From assembly GCA_030522415.1 (NCBI GenBank), contig CM060109.1, positions 2,999,655-3,063,654 on the forward strand: a DNA stretch of 64,000 nucleotides. The letters are read 5' to 3'. The position numbers and the translations under genes were made by a program. Within the stretch, counting starts at the first letter, position 1. Each line of letters starts with the position of its first letter. Shown here piece after piece: positions 34,001-45,359 of the stretch. The stretch is from Channallabes apus (taxonomy: Eukaryota > Chordata > Actinopteri > Siluriformes > Clariidae). The notes under the pieces are model-generated. The model had not been told where the DNA came from. It saw nothing but the letters and a program-made list of their open reading frames with translations, and ran no database searches.

Positions 34001-34215
34001 AAGCAAAAGGAAATGATAGTGTGGTAGCAGCAACAAATGCACTAATAAAATCTAGGGGTTTAATCGATTATCTCATTTACAAGAAAAACAGAAAATCTTA
34101 CAACCTTTGAGAGAATTTGGTGTTTTAATGAAGCACTGTGCACTTCGATTGAAAATCCGCTCTGTTTTACACACACCTTCTTTAAAAAACCTTTTACATT
34201 TATTTATTACCGTTA
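31081..34215 (+). pseudogene. Tx1-like LINE ORF2 remnant (endonuclease and reverse transcriptase)
   Basis: Pieces in several frames keep the order of an L1/Tx1 ORF2. Endonuclease start LNINGAKDSKKRAILFEML followed by IDVVLL; a DFNSTTTDVDHN piece at about 31450; WWDSGKIQITQLC at about 31870; reverse transcriptase NGKAPGIDGL at about 32240, LLPKKGDLTDNKNY at 32370, RSILDNISL-like sequence near 32490, DQEKAFDRVEH at about 32588 and a decayed YGDDII near 32877. The C-terminal end FERIWCFNEALC is near 34110. Stops and frameshifts are frequent and the expected alanine of the ADD box reads Gly. It cannot be functional. Confidence 0.78.
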
Positions 34216-34564
34216 TTTATTTATTTATTATTTCTAGTGATGTTCTGTACGTTTTAGTAAAAATTAACACCAAACTAACTGAAAGTTAAATAAAAGTCTT
34301 TTATTGAATTCTCTCTCTCTCTCTCGGCCCTCCATCCCTCGCTCAGTCGTGTGTGTTAAAGCTCGCTGTGTGTATTTACACCAGCAGAGTAAATATACGT
34401 TTACTCTGAAATTATCCGTGACTTCCTGAGACGAGTCCTGGTTTCGTGGATCTGACTGGATCAGTGTCATGTAGCACCTGGGCTTCTGTACAGTCAAGGT
34501 AACATAGTGAGACAAATCAGGGGTGCACATACTTTTGGCCATGTAGACAGCTGAAAATACTGGA

Positions 34565-34590
34565 TGTGTGTGTGTGTGTGTGTGTGTGTG
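34565..34590. repeat. (GT)n microsatellite
   Basis: About 13 GT units. Confidence 0.95.
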
Positions 34591-34732
34591 GACGCCAGTG
34601 TCAGTGTGTGTTACAAGGTTAATAGCAGCTACGCTACGCTACACTCAGTCTACCAGGCCGTCTGCTTTGTTTAACTCAGACAGACAGAGTTAGACGACTG
34701 GGTCAGTGATCATCATGTCTTCTGGAGAAGGA

Positions 34733-34736
<4 letters not shown>

Positions 34737-34775
<39 letters not shown>
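34737..34775. repeat. (GT)n microsatellite
   Basis: About 19 GT units, 150 bp from the preceding one. Confidence 0.95.
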
Positions 34776-34778
<3 letters not shown>

Positions 34779-35014
34779 GCCTCATCAGGATGTTTATACC
34801 AGTTCTACACCAGACAGACAGAGAGATGGACAGATGATCATCATGAATGCAGTCTGGTGTCTCTCTCTCTCTTTTTGTTTTGTTCCTGTCTGATGTGTGA
34901 GACGGTAATTAATGTTCATTTCTCATGAAATATCAGGAGAGATTAGATTTATAAATCCATATTAATTAGAGAGGTAGAGATCCTGTAACATGTGTTAGGA
35001 GCTATGTTGTTAAT

Positions 35015-35021
35015 ATCTCTC

Positions 35022-35095
<74 letters not shown>

Positions 35096-35287
35096 TGTCT
35101 CTCTCTCTGTCTCTCTCTCTCTCTCTGTCTCTCTCCCTCTGTCTCTCTCTCTCTGTCTCTCTGTCTCTCTCTCTGTCTCTCTCTCTGTCTCTCTGTTTCT
35201 CTGTCTCTCTCTCTGTCTCTTTCTCTCTCTCTCTCTGTCTCTCTCTCTCTGTCTCTCTGTCTCTCTCTCTGTCTCTCTCTCTCTCTC
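35015..35287. repeat. (TC)n/(TCTCTCTG)n pyrimidine-rich satellite
   Basis: About 270 bp of CT dinucleotides with regularly spaced TG steps, giving mixed CTCTCTGT units. The Ser/Leu-rich open frame across it is an artefact. Confidence 0.95.
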
Positions 35288-36762
35288 GCTTTGCTTAGAT
35301 CAATACTGTTAAAAAATAAATAAATTACTTAAACAGTTCTATTCAAAAAACTGTAAGTTTACTTACAGTAAGATACTTAAGATACTTCTACACATTAAGC
35401 TGTAGTGACGGCGATCAGCGCTCAGCTCCCGATACCATATTATAACCTCACCGCGGTCCTGATTCCACTAATACTGTCATTCTGTAACTATCTCGAGTTT
35501 ATAAATATCTCAATATTATATTTTTGTATTATATATTTTATTATATTTCACAGATAATACTGTGATGAGAAAGCTTCACGACTGAACTGATCATGAGTAA
35601 TTAAATGTGTCTTATTTCTTTTCAATACTTTTCTAACTTTAAAAACAATCTCAGCGTTTAAACAATAAAAACTAAATTCAAATGCAAGAACTTTATATTG
35701 AACTGATTCCTGTGGCGATTTGAGACGTGTGTAAATAGTGAGTTTCGAGACTAACACAGAGCTGCTACAGAGGACTCGGTTATCGAGAAGACGTTCCTGT
35801 GCAGAAGCTCGTGCACTCGGTACAGAATGAGTTCATCAGAAGCTGATCACCGGCCACGGTGCGTCTCTATCACACATGTAAATAGATACTTTAAATGATC
35901 AGTGTTGGAGTCGGTGTGAATCGTGAAAGATTTATGATAAATCATGTGATTCATGTAAAAAGCTTTGTGATTCATAACAGAATCTCTATGAAGCCCGTCG
36001 TTTCTTATCGGCTTCTTGTACCCTAATCAATCTGTTTTATTCTATTTTATTATTTAGTTTGTTTGTTTGTTTGGTCACTGAGGCCGTAGAGCTGAGACGC
36101 TACACGACTGTAGACATGATGCTGTAACGGATTGAAAATGATGTCGAAGTCCACGTACGTGGCCGTGTGTGTTTCTGTACAGCAGAACTCTGTGTGTAAC
36201 TTATTAATAGACAGAAATGACATTCTGTAAGGTTGAGTATCTGACGCCTTGTTTACACTAAGTTGTCCTTCTTTGGTGCTCAGACAAATACACTCCCTGT
36301 TCGGTAATCGGAGAGAGAATCACAGATGAGAAATGGAAAAAGTCGATCAGATAAAGATGAAGTTTTGTCTTAAAACCACTCCAGCGTGTTAAAATTCACT
36401 TATACCACTTCAGCGCTGTTATTTCAGACAAAGTGAAAATATCAACTAATCCCAGTCAAAATATTCACTTTATCTTTTCTAATTAATATCTATTGGTGCA
36501 GGTGTTTGTTTACATTGAGACAGTAGCGCATTAGTAGATTATTATACAGTAGATTATTAAATCCAGCACATAACTGTTCATAACATCACTTTTACTCCAC
36601 ATTTAGATTTAAACTGATGCTGCAGATTAAACTACAGACAGAAGATCTAAGGTCTGCAGGAGATTCAGGAAATTACAGACAGACAATATTTGTCGTAGCA
36701 TCACGCAAAACTGTCTGGACAGAATTTTGCAGTATTTAGACATCTGCCTGAAGTTTAACCTG

Positions 36763-36763
<1 letters not shown>

Positions 36764-36803
<40 letters not shown>

Positions 36804-36804
36804 G
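36764..36804. repeat. (GACA)n microsatellite
   Basis: About 10 perfect units. Confidence 0.95.
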
Positions 36805-37323
36805 CAATGCTTCTGGCACTGGTTTCTGGTCGTCCACTGTGTATAAAACGTAAAGACATCATTGAAAGACTGAATTCTGACCGATGTACAGACAAAACCT
36901 TTTGTTTATAGAGATCCTTTTGAAGAGCTGGGTGGTTTTCATGCCATTTGAGGAATCCACATCTGGAACTTTCTAAGAACTTGCACTTAAACCAGTCTGA
37001 AAGCAGAGTTTATCAGCTGCAAAGGGCTTTTTTAGGCTTTTACACATTTAGCCTTATTGCCTCAGAAAGCAGATAACAAGCTTCCACGAGTTTGACGCAA
37101 AGTTTAACAGCTTTACTTTCTACAAAATGCTAACATTAAACAAATAAGTAACTAAACAAACACACAATTTATATTATCTGTTGGGGTTTTGTTTTTATAT
37201 TGGAAACAAATGAACAAGTGATGGACAGATTCAGTGTGTTCACCCAAAGTTGATTCTCCATGTTTTCCTCGTCTGTATTAAAACATCTGTCGTCTGTCTA
37301 ACGTCCATGTTTGTTTGTTTATT

Positions 37324-37369
37324 TCTTCTTCTTCTTCTTCTTCTTCTTCTTCGTCTTCTTCTTCTTCTT
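37324..37369. repeat. (TTC)n microsatellite
   Basis: About 15 units with one TCG interruption. Confidence 0.93.
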
Positions 37370-37820
37370 GAAAGTGGACTCTCGCTCTCATGAGGGTTGT
37401 GCTGAGAGTTTGGTCACTCAGTTGGCCTCAGTTGGAGGTTCTTAGGATTGTGAAGGTTGTGTGATGTGACTTTAGCTTAAGGGACATAAAAGGAAAAATA
37501 AATACATATATAGAGACAGTTTATATGTAAATTAGTAAACGACCAAGTAAATGTTATAAAATACATTTTAAAATGATTGCAACAGTTAGTAAGCCTCTAT
37601 GTGAGATTAAGAAACCCCGCCTCCTGCATAGTGATTGGTTAGAAACCTAGAGGAGGAAGGCGGGATTTAAGTTGAGTTTATAATATAATAAATTACCAAA
37701 ATTGCAATTATTTGGTTAGAAGATTTTGTTCAGTGATTGACGGGAGTTAATTCATGTTTTTATGTGCAGTTAAAGACTTGGACGTTTATGAGTCACTCAG
37801 GGTTCTGTGGGTTTTTCTTC

Positions 37821-37853
<33 letters not shown>

Positions 37854-39414
37854 GTGAAAAAAAACAATAAATACACCCAAATGTTTTTATGCTAATTTCT
37901 TCAAAACAACAAATAACTAAAATCCGACATAAATCTTGAGTTTTTACATATTTTACACAATTTGGAATCATGGCGTTCTATTTGATTGTTTTTGTCAAAG
38001 TTTAATTATTGACATTTTCTTATTCCGTGACTTGTATCAACACAACATGAGGTGTGTTTTTAAGTGACAGGTAAAAAGAGAGCAGAGCACAGTTTTGCTT
38101 TCTGGAGTGCCAAAACTTTGAAGCTCAATATCTCCAAACCGCCGAGACTGCAGAGAGAGAGAGAGAGAGAGAGAATGTTATGGCTGCAAAGGGACGATGT
38201 GATGCTCTGATCCCAGCCATAAAGCATCCAAACAGGACACAGTTGTCCCGAACCCTACCGTCCTCACCCCGCTGGAGAGCAGGAGCACCGGACGTGTCGA
38301 GTCTCGCAGCGATCACGGCTGCACGAGTCCAGGTTCCTCAGCTTTGGCTTCAGATGGAGGAAGCGCTTCTTTACGAGCTCTGAGTCAAGCTGGAGTTTTA
38401 TGTCCCGCTTTAGTAGCTCTCGCTGGCACTGATACGCCGTAAAAGTGTGCAATAAGCAACAGGTCTTTATGGCGGCTGCTCTAACAAGGGCCAAGAGGTG
38501 AACGGATCCAATCTAAAGCAGGAATCCGGGTCTCGCGCATCAATAAAACAATAAAGGACAAGTGGCAGGAGTTCCCAAACAGCCGAGCGAGAGACAAAGT
38601 GCTGGAGGCAGAGTTCTGGTCAATCCAACATGTATCTCCGCCTCATGTTGTTTAGTTTTTTTTCCGGCTCCACGCTGACCCTGATCACGATGATCATATG
38701 ATATCTATTGAATAGAACACAACGTTTTATGCTTTATATCTTATTTATTACTCTTGTCTTGTTTTGTTTTGTATTGGGAGGTTTACATGTTGTAATCTTC
38801 TGTATAATTGTGTGAGTATTGGTCAGGGACACTTGGCAAAAAACACTACCAGCCTACAAACAGGGACTAGATGAAGTCTAACTCCCAGCACACACACGAA
38901 CAGCGATTCTCATCACCGGTGCCTGATTACATTCCAGACTCTAACACGGTATACCGAATACGAGGCCTTAGTGTATCCGGGCCAGTTCACTCCTTAATCT
39001 ACCCTGTATAGTCATTAAGGTGTTGATCCTGTGCCAGTCCTTACAGTAGATCAGGGTCTGTCTGATCCTCGTCTGTACGCTTCACTGGTCACATGACCCT
39101 CACCTGTTTATGGTTTCTCGTGTTTGGTTTTGTTTATATCGAGTTTTCACTGAAAAAACAGTTGACCTGCATTCACATTCTCAAGCCTGATGATTACAGT
39201 AATCAGGTTATTTACAACAACAAAAGCAACAACAACAGTATCATCTAATGACAATTACTGTATATTTAATCAGACACACTTTAGGAGAGTCAGAATCATT
39301 TCATTTTAAAGTCTGCATGACGTTCGGTTTAATAACAACAAGAATCGGAAAGATTTATTTAGATTTTTAAAATAATTTTGTGCTGACAGTCAGGACTGGA
39401 CAGCTCTGTTCACT

Positions 39415-39463
39415 GATGAAGACGATAATGACGACGACGATGATGACGATGATGATGACGATG
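39415..39463. repeat. (GAY)n trinucleotide repeat
   Basis: GAT and GAC units alternate; on the minus strand it reads as a poly-Ser-like frame. Judged noncoding. Confidence 0.85.
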
Positions 39464-40264
39464 TGATGGAGCAGGAACATGGCGGCCATTTTTCCGTGGC
39501 CAGTTTGTATCTGACTGCGAGCTGTTTCGCTCTGAAGTGCAGATCTTCACATGTGAGAGATTCACGCTGAGCTAACAGCGCCGTCGAGGTCTTCATGCAG
39601 TTCTACTTCAGTTAAAATGCTTTCTTGTGCAACATGATGTTTGTGGACTGACACCAAAGCAAGAGAACATAACCTGAAGACACACACATTCATATTGTTT
39701 TAGTTTTAGAAAGTGTATGAAGGGAAAAAAATCTGGACTACTGTACAGCCTCATGGATTTCTCTTTCTGTGACTCAGCTCGGAGAATATTGGACAGATTT
39801 CTGGTTCCTCTCACAGTTCCAGCCTCATTTCTTTATAATCTCAGGGATTCTTATTTATTTACCACGTCTACATGACTATCACCTCCGGATTGTTCATTAG
39901 GGCTCCTGCTGTCCGTCTGGATTTCTCTAAAGCTGCTTTGTGCTTTGTTAGAAGAGGCGAGCAGATCAAACCGAACTGAATAATTCTCTGCATGGGAGCG
40001 TCAGGACTGAAAGGGTTAAACAGCTTCGTCTCTGCATCCTGTTTAGATCAGAGTCGGTTAGAGCTTTGTGGACATGTCTCAGGCGCTCGGCCTCTGATTT
40101 TACTTTCAGACGGGTGAAAAACAGATCGAGCAGCACCAGGACCGCCGTCCAATTAGCTTTCAGCTCTGTAAATTTTCATGTCAAGAGCCTTTTTACTCTA
40201 CAGAGGAGACGCAGTTTATTCCCAGGGAGGCGTTTGAGCTCGGCTGAGCGTGTTTGGATGGTTT

Positions 40265-40268
<4 letters not shown>

Positions 40269-40296
<28 letters not shown>
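40269..40296. repeat. (TC)n microsatellite
   Basis: About 14 units. Confidence 0.93.
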
Positions 40297-40297
<1 letters not shown>

Positions 40298-40918
40298 AGC
40301 TCTCCACGTGTTTGCTTTATGGTGGGAAATGGTTGATGCATTAGCCGCGTTGTCTGCTGATCTGTGGTGTGTCATGGTTCACTCTAAATGAAATTAATAA
40401 ATGGAGATTAGTGCCGTGAGCCAGGATTCACTCAGCGTATTCAGTGTTAGAGCCTCGGAGAGTGCAGGTCAAGCCTGGGCTTTAGCAGGATAAGTGGATT
40501 TTTTATTTTATTTTTTTGGACTCAGGCGCCCTTAATTAAAGATTCAGACACATCCTGAGTGCAGATTAAGTTCGTGGCTTTTACACTTTCCTCTATTATT
40601 GTACTCAAGTCTGTGGAAAAGTCAATTTCTCACAGTACACCAGGGTCTACAAACATGTCCACCCCGACTACAATCCCCAACACCTCCCTCTATCAGTACT
40701 GTATATACAGTATGCAGTATTTATAGATACAGTACATAGACGTACATAATCCACACGCATTCTGTTGTATCTTTTGGCCAGATGGTGAAAATGCCAGTGT
40801 GAACCAGGAGTTTATACCAGCAAACCGCAACTAATGTATCATCTTGTGCTTTGGTCTGAACCACAAGAACCAAACTACAAGTACAAACTCAAGTCCAAGC
40901 TCTAAATATCTCTCACTC

Positions 40919-41036
40919 AGTCATCTTCTATAGCGCTTTATCCTGTGTTCAGGGTCGCGGGGACCTGGAGCCTATCCCAAGAGACTTAGGGCACGTGGCG
41001 GGGTACACCCTGGACATGGTGCCAATCTATCACAGG

Positions 41037-41072
<36 letters not shown>

Positions 41073-41262
41073 TGGGCAATTTTGGGAACACCAATTAGCC
41101 TAACCTGAAGGTCTTTGGTGGAAACCCATCAAGCACGAGGAGAACATGCAAACTCCATGCACACAGAGACGGGAATCGAGCCTGGCCGAACCCGAACCGG
41201 AATCGAACCCGAACCCTGGAGGTGCAAGACAACAGTGCTAACCACTACACCACCGCGCCGCC
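40919..41262 (-). repeat. SINE family A, near full-length
   Basis: Minus-strand copy from the tail side (ATCTTCTATAGCGCTTTATC) to the head (CACTACACCACCGCGCCGCC, + strand). An internal (CA)n at 41038-41070 replaces the usual GTGTGTG stretch. The box B area is expanded to about three GATTCC-like motifs. No clear target duplication was found. Confidence 0.85.
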
Positions 41263-42081
41263 TGCTGTAAAGCTGTTTAACTTTTTTTTAATTGAATTTA
41301 TTTTGAAACAATTTCAATAAAACAATAACATGATTCCAGTTTCTTTATTTGGACTCTAGTCTAATTATAATATCATCGTATACGTACAGTATGTATATTA
41401 GGATGTAATTAGTAAATAATGACTGAAGCACAATCACACTCGTCTTCACAGCAGAACATCCCCAAGTGGTATAAGGGCAATAAAGCACTTGGGGACCATG
41501 CTGATAGGTAGTGTGTATCTGGGGGGTGTGTTAACGTTAAAGCTTTACCTCTTTTTTTTTTATGTGGCGAGTACATTGGCAAAAAATTTATTAAAAAAAT
41601 ATAAGTAAATTCTCAGATTGAGGCCTCTGACTTGGCAGCAGGTGAATACAATAACATTTATTCAGACATCGTACCTGATGCTGTTCCATGCAGAGAGTGC
41701 TCGGTGGCGATTCCATATCCTACTGACTACAGATCAGAGAAGAGTCGAGTGGTGTTACGTTGGGTTCTGTTCCATCTTCCATCATGGTCCTGAAATAAAA
41801 AGAAAAATAATACATCTTGTACAAGGAACACTGCCTGGGATCCAGATTTTTTGAGAAAACATGCTAGGACTTTAAACTTAAAAAGTTTATAAGTTTGAGT
41901 CCCCATGTTTTGGATTAAGGTTAAAGAGGAACTTTAGCAGAACTCACATCTTGTTCTTAATCAGTAAGAAATATTCAGAGATGATGAATGTGTTCCAGGT
42001 GTGTCTCTAGATTCCAGGTGCTTTAGCTGCTTTGCATAATTCACCTGGTTTCTGCCGAGCTCAGTAATGTGAATTATATAG

Positions 42082-42139
<58 letters not shown>

Positions 42140-42628
42140 GTGTTTAAGCCGAAGGTCCTCTGAGAAACTCGCAGATGTTCTTCATATTGCTGTCAGTATT
42201 GATCAGTAGGAGGATCGCTGCACTTTCCAATGAGCTGCTCGTCTTTATCTTATTACAGAAAAGCCTCGATTTATTACACAGCAAGATGAAACAATAAAAT
42301 GAAATGATCTTCATGTACATGATAAATAATGCTTATTCTCAAGTGCATCCGTCCTTACAGCCATCTTTACTTTCCTCCTGAATCAGCTCATTCTGTTCCA
42401 GTGTTCGCTTCAGGAGGTGCCTCAGTCTTACAGTAATAATGCTCAGAGATCAACGGTTAAAATTCTTAGCATTTAAAAGAGAGAAAAATAAGTTACTTCA
42501 ATAGCTTATTTATTTATTTTATTTCCATTTAGTTCGTTTATTTTTGTATTTATTTATAAATACTATTTGGAAAGTGTGTTTTATCATTTAATAGTTTAAA
42601 TTTATTTAATTATTTAATTGAGGTAATT
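41263..42628. other. noncoding
   Basis: Contains a (GT)n at 42084-42137. The short open frame at 41618-41854 has no recognisable similarity. Confidence 0.5.
42084..42137. repeat. (GT)n microsatellite
   Basis: About 27 GT units. Confidence 0.96.
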
Positions 42629-42896
42629 AATTTGATCTTATTTTAGGTAGGGCACTGGTGGCTCAGTGGTACAGTAGGTGTTTCGCCTGCCATGCGGACG
42701 GCCCGGGTTCGATTCCCAGCCAGTGTCCAAACCCCAGCCACTGGATGCAGTGCCGGACCCAAGCCCGGATACAATGGGAAGGTTGCGTCCGGCGTAAACC
42801 TGTGCCAAGTTGTATTGCGGACTGGACAGTCCACTGTGGCGAGCCCTTGTCAGGAGCAGCCGAAAGACCAACAACAACAATTTGATCTCATTTTAG
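42629..42896 (+). repeat. tRNA-Gly-derived SINE with RTE-type tail
   Basis: The body is 42647-42878, flanked by an 18-bp target duplication (42629-42646 and 42879-42896) with one mismatch, AATTTGATCT(T/C)ATTTTAG. The head at 42652-42729 is a nearly complete tRNA-Gly(GCC) look-alike: acceptor GCACTGG pairs with CCAGTGT, the anticodon-loop region reads CTGCCAT, and the T-arm reads GGGTTCGATTCCC. The 3' end, CTGTGGCGAGCCC...GCAGCCGAAAG plus (CAA)n, matches the 3' end of the RTE LINE at 29217-31064. That identifies RTE as its likely retrotransposition partner. Confidence 0.9.
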
Positions 42897-44107
42897 CTTT
42901 CAATGGTTTAGTCTTAAAACTGAGATTTTTCCACTTTAGTGGATGAATTTACACGAACCTTAACCACTAAACCCAACCCTAATCCCTAACCATAACTTCA
43001 TCTTGTATTTATGTATACATTTTAAATAATAAAATCTTTATCTGATTATTTTCACTTGTACTTCTCACTTTGGTCACCTTACACTTTATTGCTGCATGTC
43101 ATTTATTTTACTAGATTATTTTACGCTTGGTTACTCAAACGTTTTTTTAACCAATAATCAATAGTGTAAGACTTCTGAATATGGATTCATTAGGATTGTA
43201 TAGATCATTATCACTCAATAAATATAGATATAGAACAACTATGAGGCTAAAGAAGTTTTATTATCTTGCTACAGTCAGTGATATTAGCCATGTGTCCATC
43301 TTAATCATCTCTAGCTGATTACTTTAGCCTCAGAGATGCAGTAAAAAAATATGTATTTATATCTGATTGCCTAAATGCTAGTATTTCCCTTTTGAGCAGA
43401 TAAAATGAACACAAAGGCAGAAATATGTGCAAATCTGACATTTAGCATTTTTAATACCACACACTTGAGTGACAGATGACCATAATTAAGCCGTAATGGT
43501 TGAATGTTGAAGTCAACTACCCTCTATTCAAACCTAAACTGCACTTTAATACCTACTGAGCGCTGCGCACTTATTAGAACAATTCCGCGCGACCTCCCTA
43601 ATGCCTTTACCTTTACCTTTTCATTTGCCTGATAAGCGGCCTGACCTTTGCGCATAGACAGCGTGACGAGAATCGCTGTTCACCGTCATCACTCTGTCAA
43701 TGAGCTCAGAATACTTCATGCTTCTGTTTTTTTTATTTTTTTTTATAATGCTTGAAATTTTGCAGGCTGTCAATCAAAAAGGGGGTGGAGTAATAAGCAA
43801 GAGTTAGAAATAAATGAAGGCTCATCAAGTCAAGAGCTGTTCGCACTAAGACAGTTTGGATAATTGAGAGACAACGGAAACATATTTGATTTGCTGCATT
43901 TGGGGTAATTAGGGTAAATGAGATATTGTGTATTTTGCTAAACTAGTTCCACTTAATGTGAAGCAAAGTCATAAACAATCTGTAATCAAATACGTCTTCG
44001 TGCATCCACAAGACTTTTCATGATGATGATGATGATGATGATGATGATGGTGGTGATGAATGATGCTTTGAGATATAAAGCATGTGTTGTCTCTGTTGTC
44101 TGCGCAG
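42897..44107. other. noncoding upstream of the first visible THSD7 exon
   Basis: Ends in the intron acceptor TGTCTCTGTTGTCTGCGCAG. A (GAT)n run at about 44020-44048 precedes it. An ATG-initiated open frame through that run is not the true start. 43560-43690 is GC-richer and unexplained. Confidence 0.6.
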
Positions 44108-45359
44108 GTCAGTGGGGCCGGTGTAAAGGAGAAGAATGTGGCTCGAGCGGTGTTCAATCTCGCAGTGTGTGGTGTGTTCACTCAGACGGCTGGCACACAC
44201 ACCACTCCAACTGCCAACACTCTGTCAGGCCTGACACTCAGAGACCCTGCTTCAAAGTGTGTGAGTGGCATCAGGACCTGTTCGAATGGGACGTGTCGGA
44301 GTGGAGTTCTTGCTCTCTCACTGTGATCTCTAACGAACTGAGGACACGACCCCTGGCATCCGAGTGTGTCACCGCCCAGCACGGCATTCAAAGGCGGTCT
44401 GTCCGCTGCGTCCGTGTGTTAAATGGCACGTCCGTGTCCAATCGGATCTGCGAGTTCTTTTCTCCTCGGCTACCTCTGGAACAGGCGTGTCTGATCCCGT
44501 GCCCTCTGGACTGTGTGGTTTCTGATTTCTCCTCATGGTCACGCTGTAGCGGAGTGTGCGGGGTCGGATTGAGGCACCGGACACGCCATGTTCTAGCAGC
44601 TCCCGCATATGGTGGAGCTAGATGCCCGGATTTGAGCGAAACACAGCCGTGTGAGCACACCATGGCGTGTCCGATAGATGAGGACAGAAATTTATATAGC
44701 CTGAAGGTGGGGGCGTGGAGTGAGTGCAGACTTCCAGAGCAGAAAGATGTGCTGATGAATGGAAGAACAACCCTGGATTTTGGTGTTAAGGAGAGGAATA
44801 TTGTGAAGAGACATGTTCAAGATGGCCGACACCAACATACACACCAACACTACAAGTATCAAGATGATCAGGATCAAAATCAACGACATGTTTATCGAGA
44901 CATTCACCATCAAATTCATCAACAAAACCAAGACCAACACCAACTTCTTCAAGACCAAACCCACCAACACCGGTGGAAATTTCAAGACACAAAACACCAG
45001 CGTAAATTTTATCAACATGAACAAGTTTATCAAGACCGAAACCACCTTCTAGACCAAAACTATTCACAAAATCAACTTGACCCATCTCAACCTTTTCAAT
45101 CCCAACCCCAACAAATTAACGAACAAACTCAAGCCCATCTCAATGAAGGCCAAAACCAGGTCCATCAAGACCAATTTCATGACCAAATCCAACATCATCA
45201 AACAGATGGATTGCACCAAAACCAAACCCACCAATACCGTCACCATCATCAAGCCCAGCCCCATCACGACGAGGCATCCAGGCTATTGATTGTGGAGATC
45301 GGCTACCAGACTCGGCAGGTTCGCTGCACAGCCAGTGATGGGAAGAACTCTGTGCTGAG
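44108..45359 (+). CDS. thsd7b: THSD7-family protein, internal exon A (THSD7B favoured)
   Basis: Internal coding exon of 1252 bp. The acceptor is CTGCGCAG at 44100-44107, read from the second codon base; the donor GTAAGCC starts at 45360, leaving two bases (AG) of a codon. The product is an extracellular region of a large type I membrane protein made of tandem thrombospondin type-1 repeats. It opens with GQWGRCKGEECG and VQSRSVWCVHSDGW, followed by a Cys-rich CFKVCEWHQDLFEW segment. A second repeat has SDFSSWSRCSGVCGVGLRHRTRH, shown here in abbreviated form as SSWSRCSGVCG, with WxxW-type sites usually C-mannosylated. A roughly 155-residue His/Gln-rich insertion follows, then VEIGYQTRQVRC. THSD7A and THSD7B share this plan; wording of the downstream exons (LSPGYR, KCPRYEW, VSRPV) looks closer to 7B from memory. 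Confidence 0.85.
44806..45272 (+). other. His/Gln/Asp-rich low-complexity insertion inside exon A
   Basis: About 155 codons dominated by His, Gln, Asp and Asn, from RHVQDGRHQHTHQHYKYQ to QAQPHHDE. The DNA is almost G-free and built from ATCAAGACCAA and CACCAACA-like words; all three forward frames are largely open. In human THSD7A this linker is, as I recall, a shorter Lys/Arg/Glu-rich stretch. The frame is kept through to the conserved IGYQTRQVRC, so it is probably translated. Confidence 0.75.

Larger units (their letters stand above)
22500..34290 (+). mobile_element. old Tx1-like L1 LINE, split by two younger elements
   Basis: ORF1 and ORF2 remnants in the expected order run along the + strand: ORF1 at 22523-23300, resuming after the chromovirus at 28897; ORF2 at about 31081-34215. 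Two later insertions interrupt it, at 23301-28891 and 29217-31064, each with its own target duplication. Both limits of the host LINE are approximate; I found no certain target duplication for it. The many stops and frameshifts in both ORFs mark it as old. Confidence 0.8.
34291..36763. other. noncoding with microsatellites
   Basis: Contains (TG)n at 34565-34590 and 34737-34775 and the TC/TCTG block at 35015-35287. GTGCACATACTTTTGGCCAT at about 34525 resembles the inner end of fish Tc1-type remnants. No exon or gene seen. Confidence 0.5.
36805..40918. other. noncoding, no gene seen
   Basis: Scattered simple repeats: (TTC)n 37324-37369, (TTA)n about 37826-37852, (GA)n about 38153-38174, GA(C/T) trinucleotides 39415-39463, (TC)n 40269-40296. 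Stretches at 38170-38500 and 39880-40260 are GC-richer with short open frames but show no recognisable domain, splice context or repeat. Confidence 0.5.

Noticed and set aside
34992..35312. Leu/Ser-repeat protein
   Set aside because: Direct reading of the CT/TCTG satellite.
38125..38500. Possible exon (short open frames on both strands in GC-richer DNA)
   Set aside because: No recognisable domain, no clear splice pair and both strands equally open.
42652..42729. Genuine tRNA-Gly(GCC) gene
   Set aside because: The D-arm region carries extra bases, the sequence runs on into a SINE body with RTE-type tail, and the whole unit is flanked by an 18-bp target duplication.
44020..44107. Start codon of the THSD7-family protein at the ATG run
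   Set aside because: The ATG run is a (GAT)n microsatellite upstream of a good acceptor (CTGCGCAG); the protein similarity starts at the acceptor in mid-codon and the family's N-terminal signal peptide is absent.
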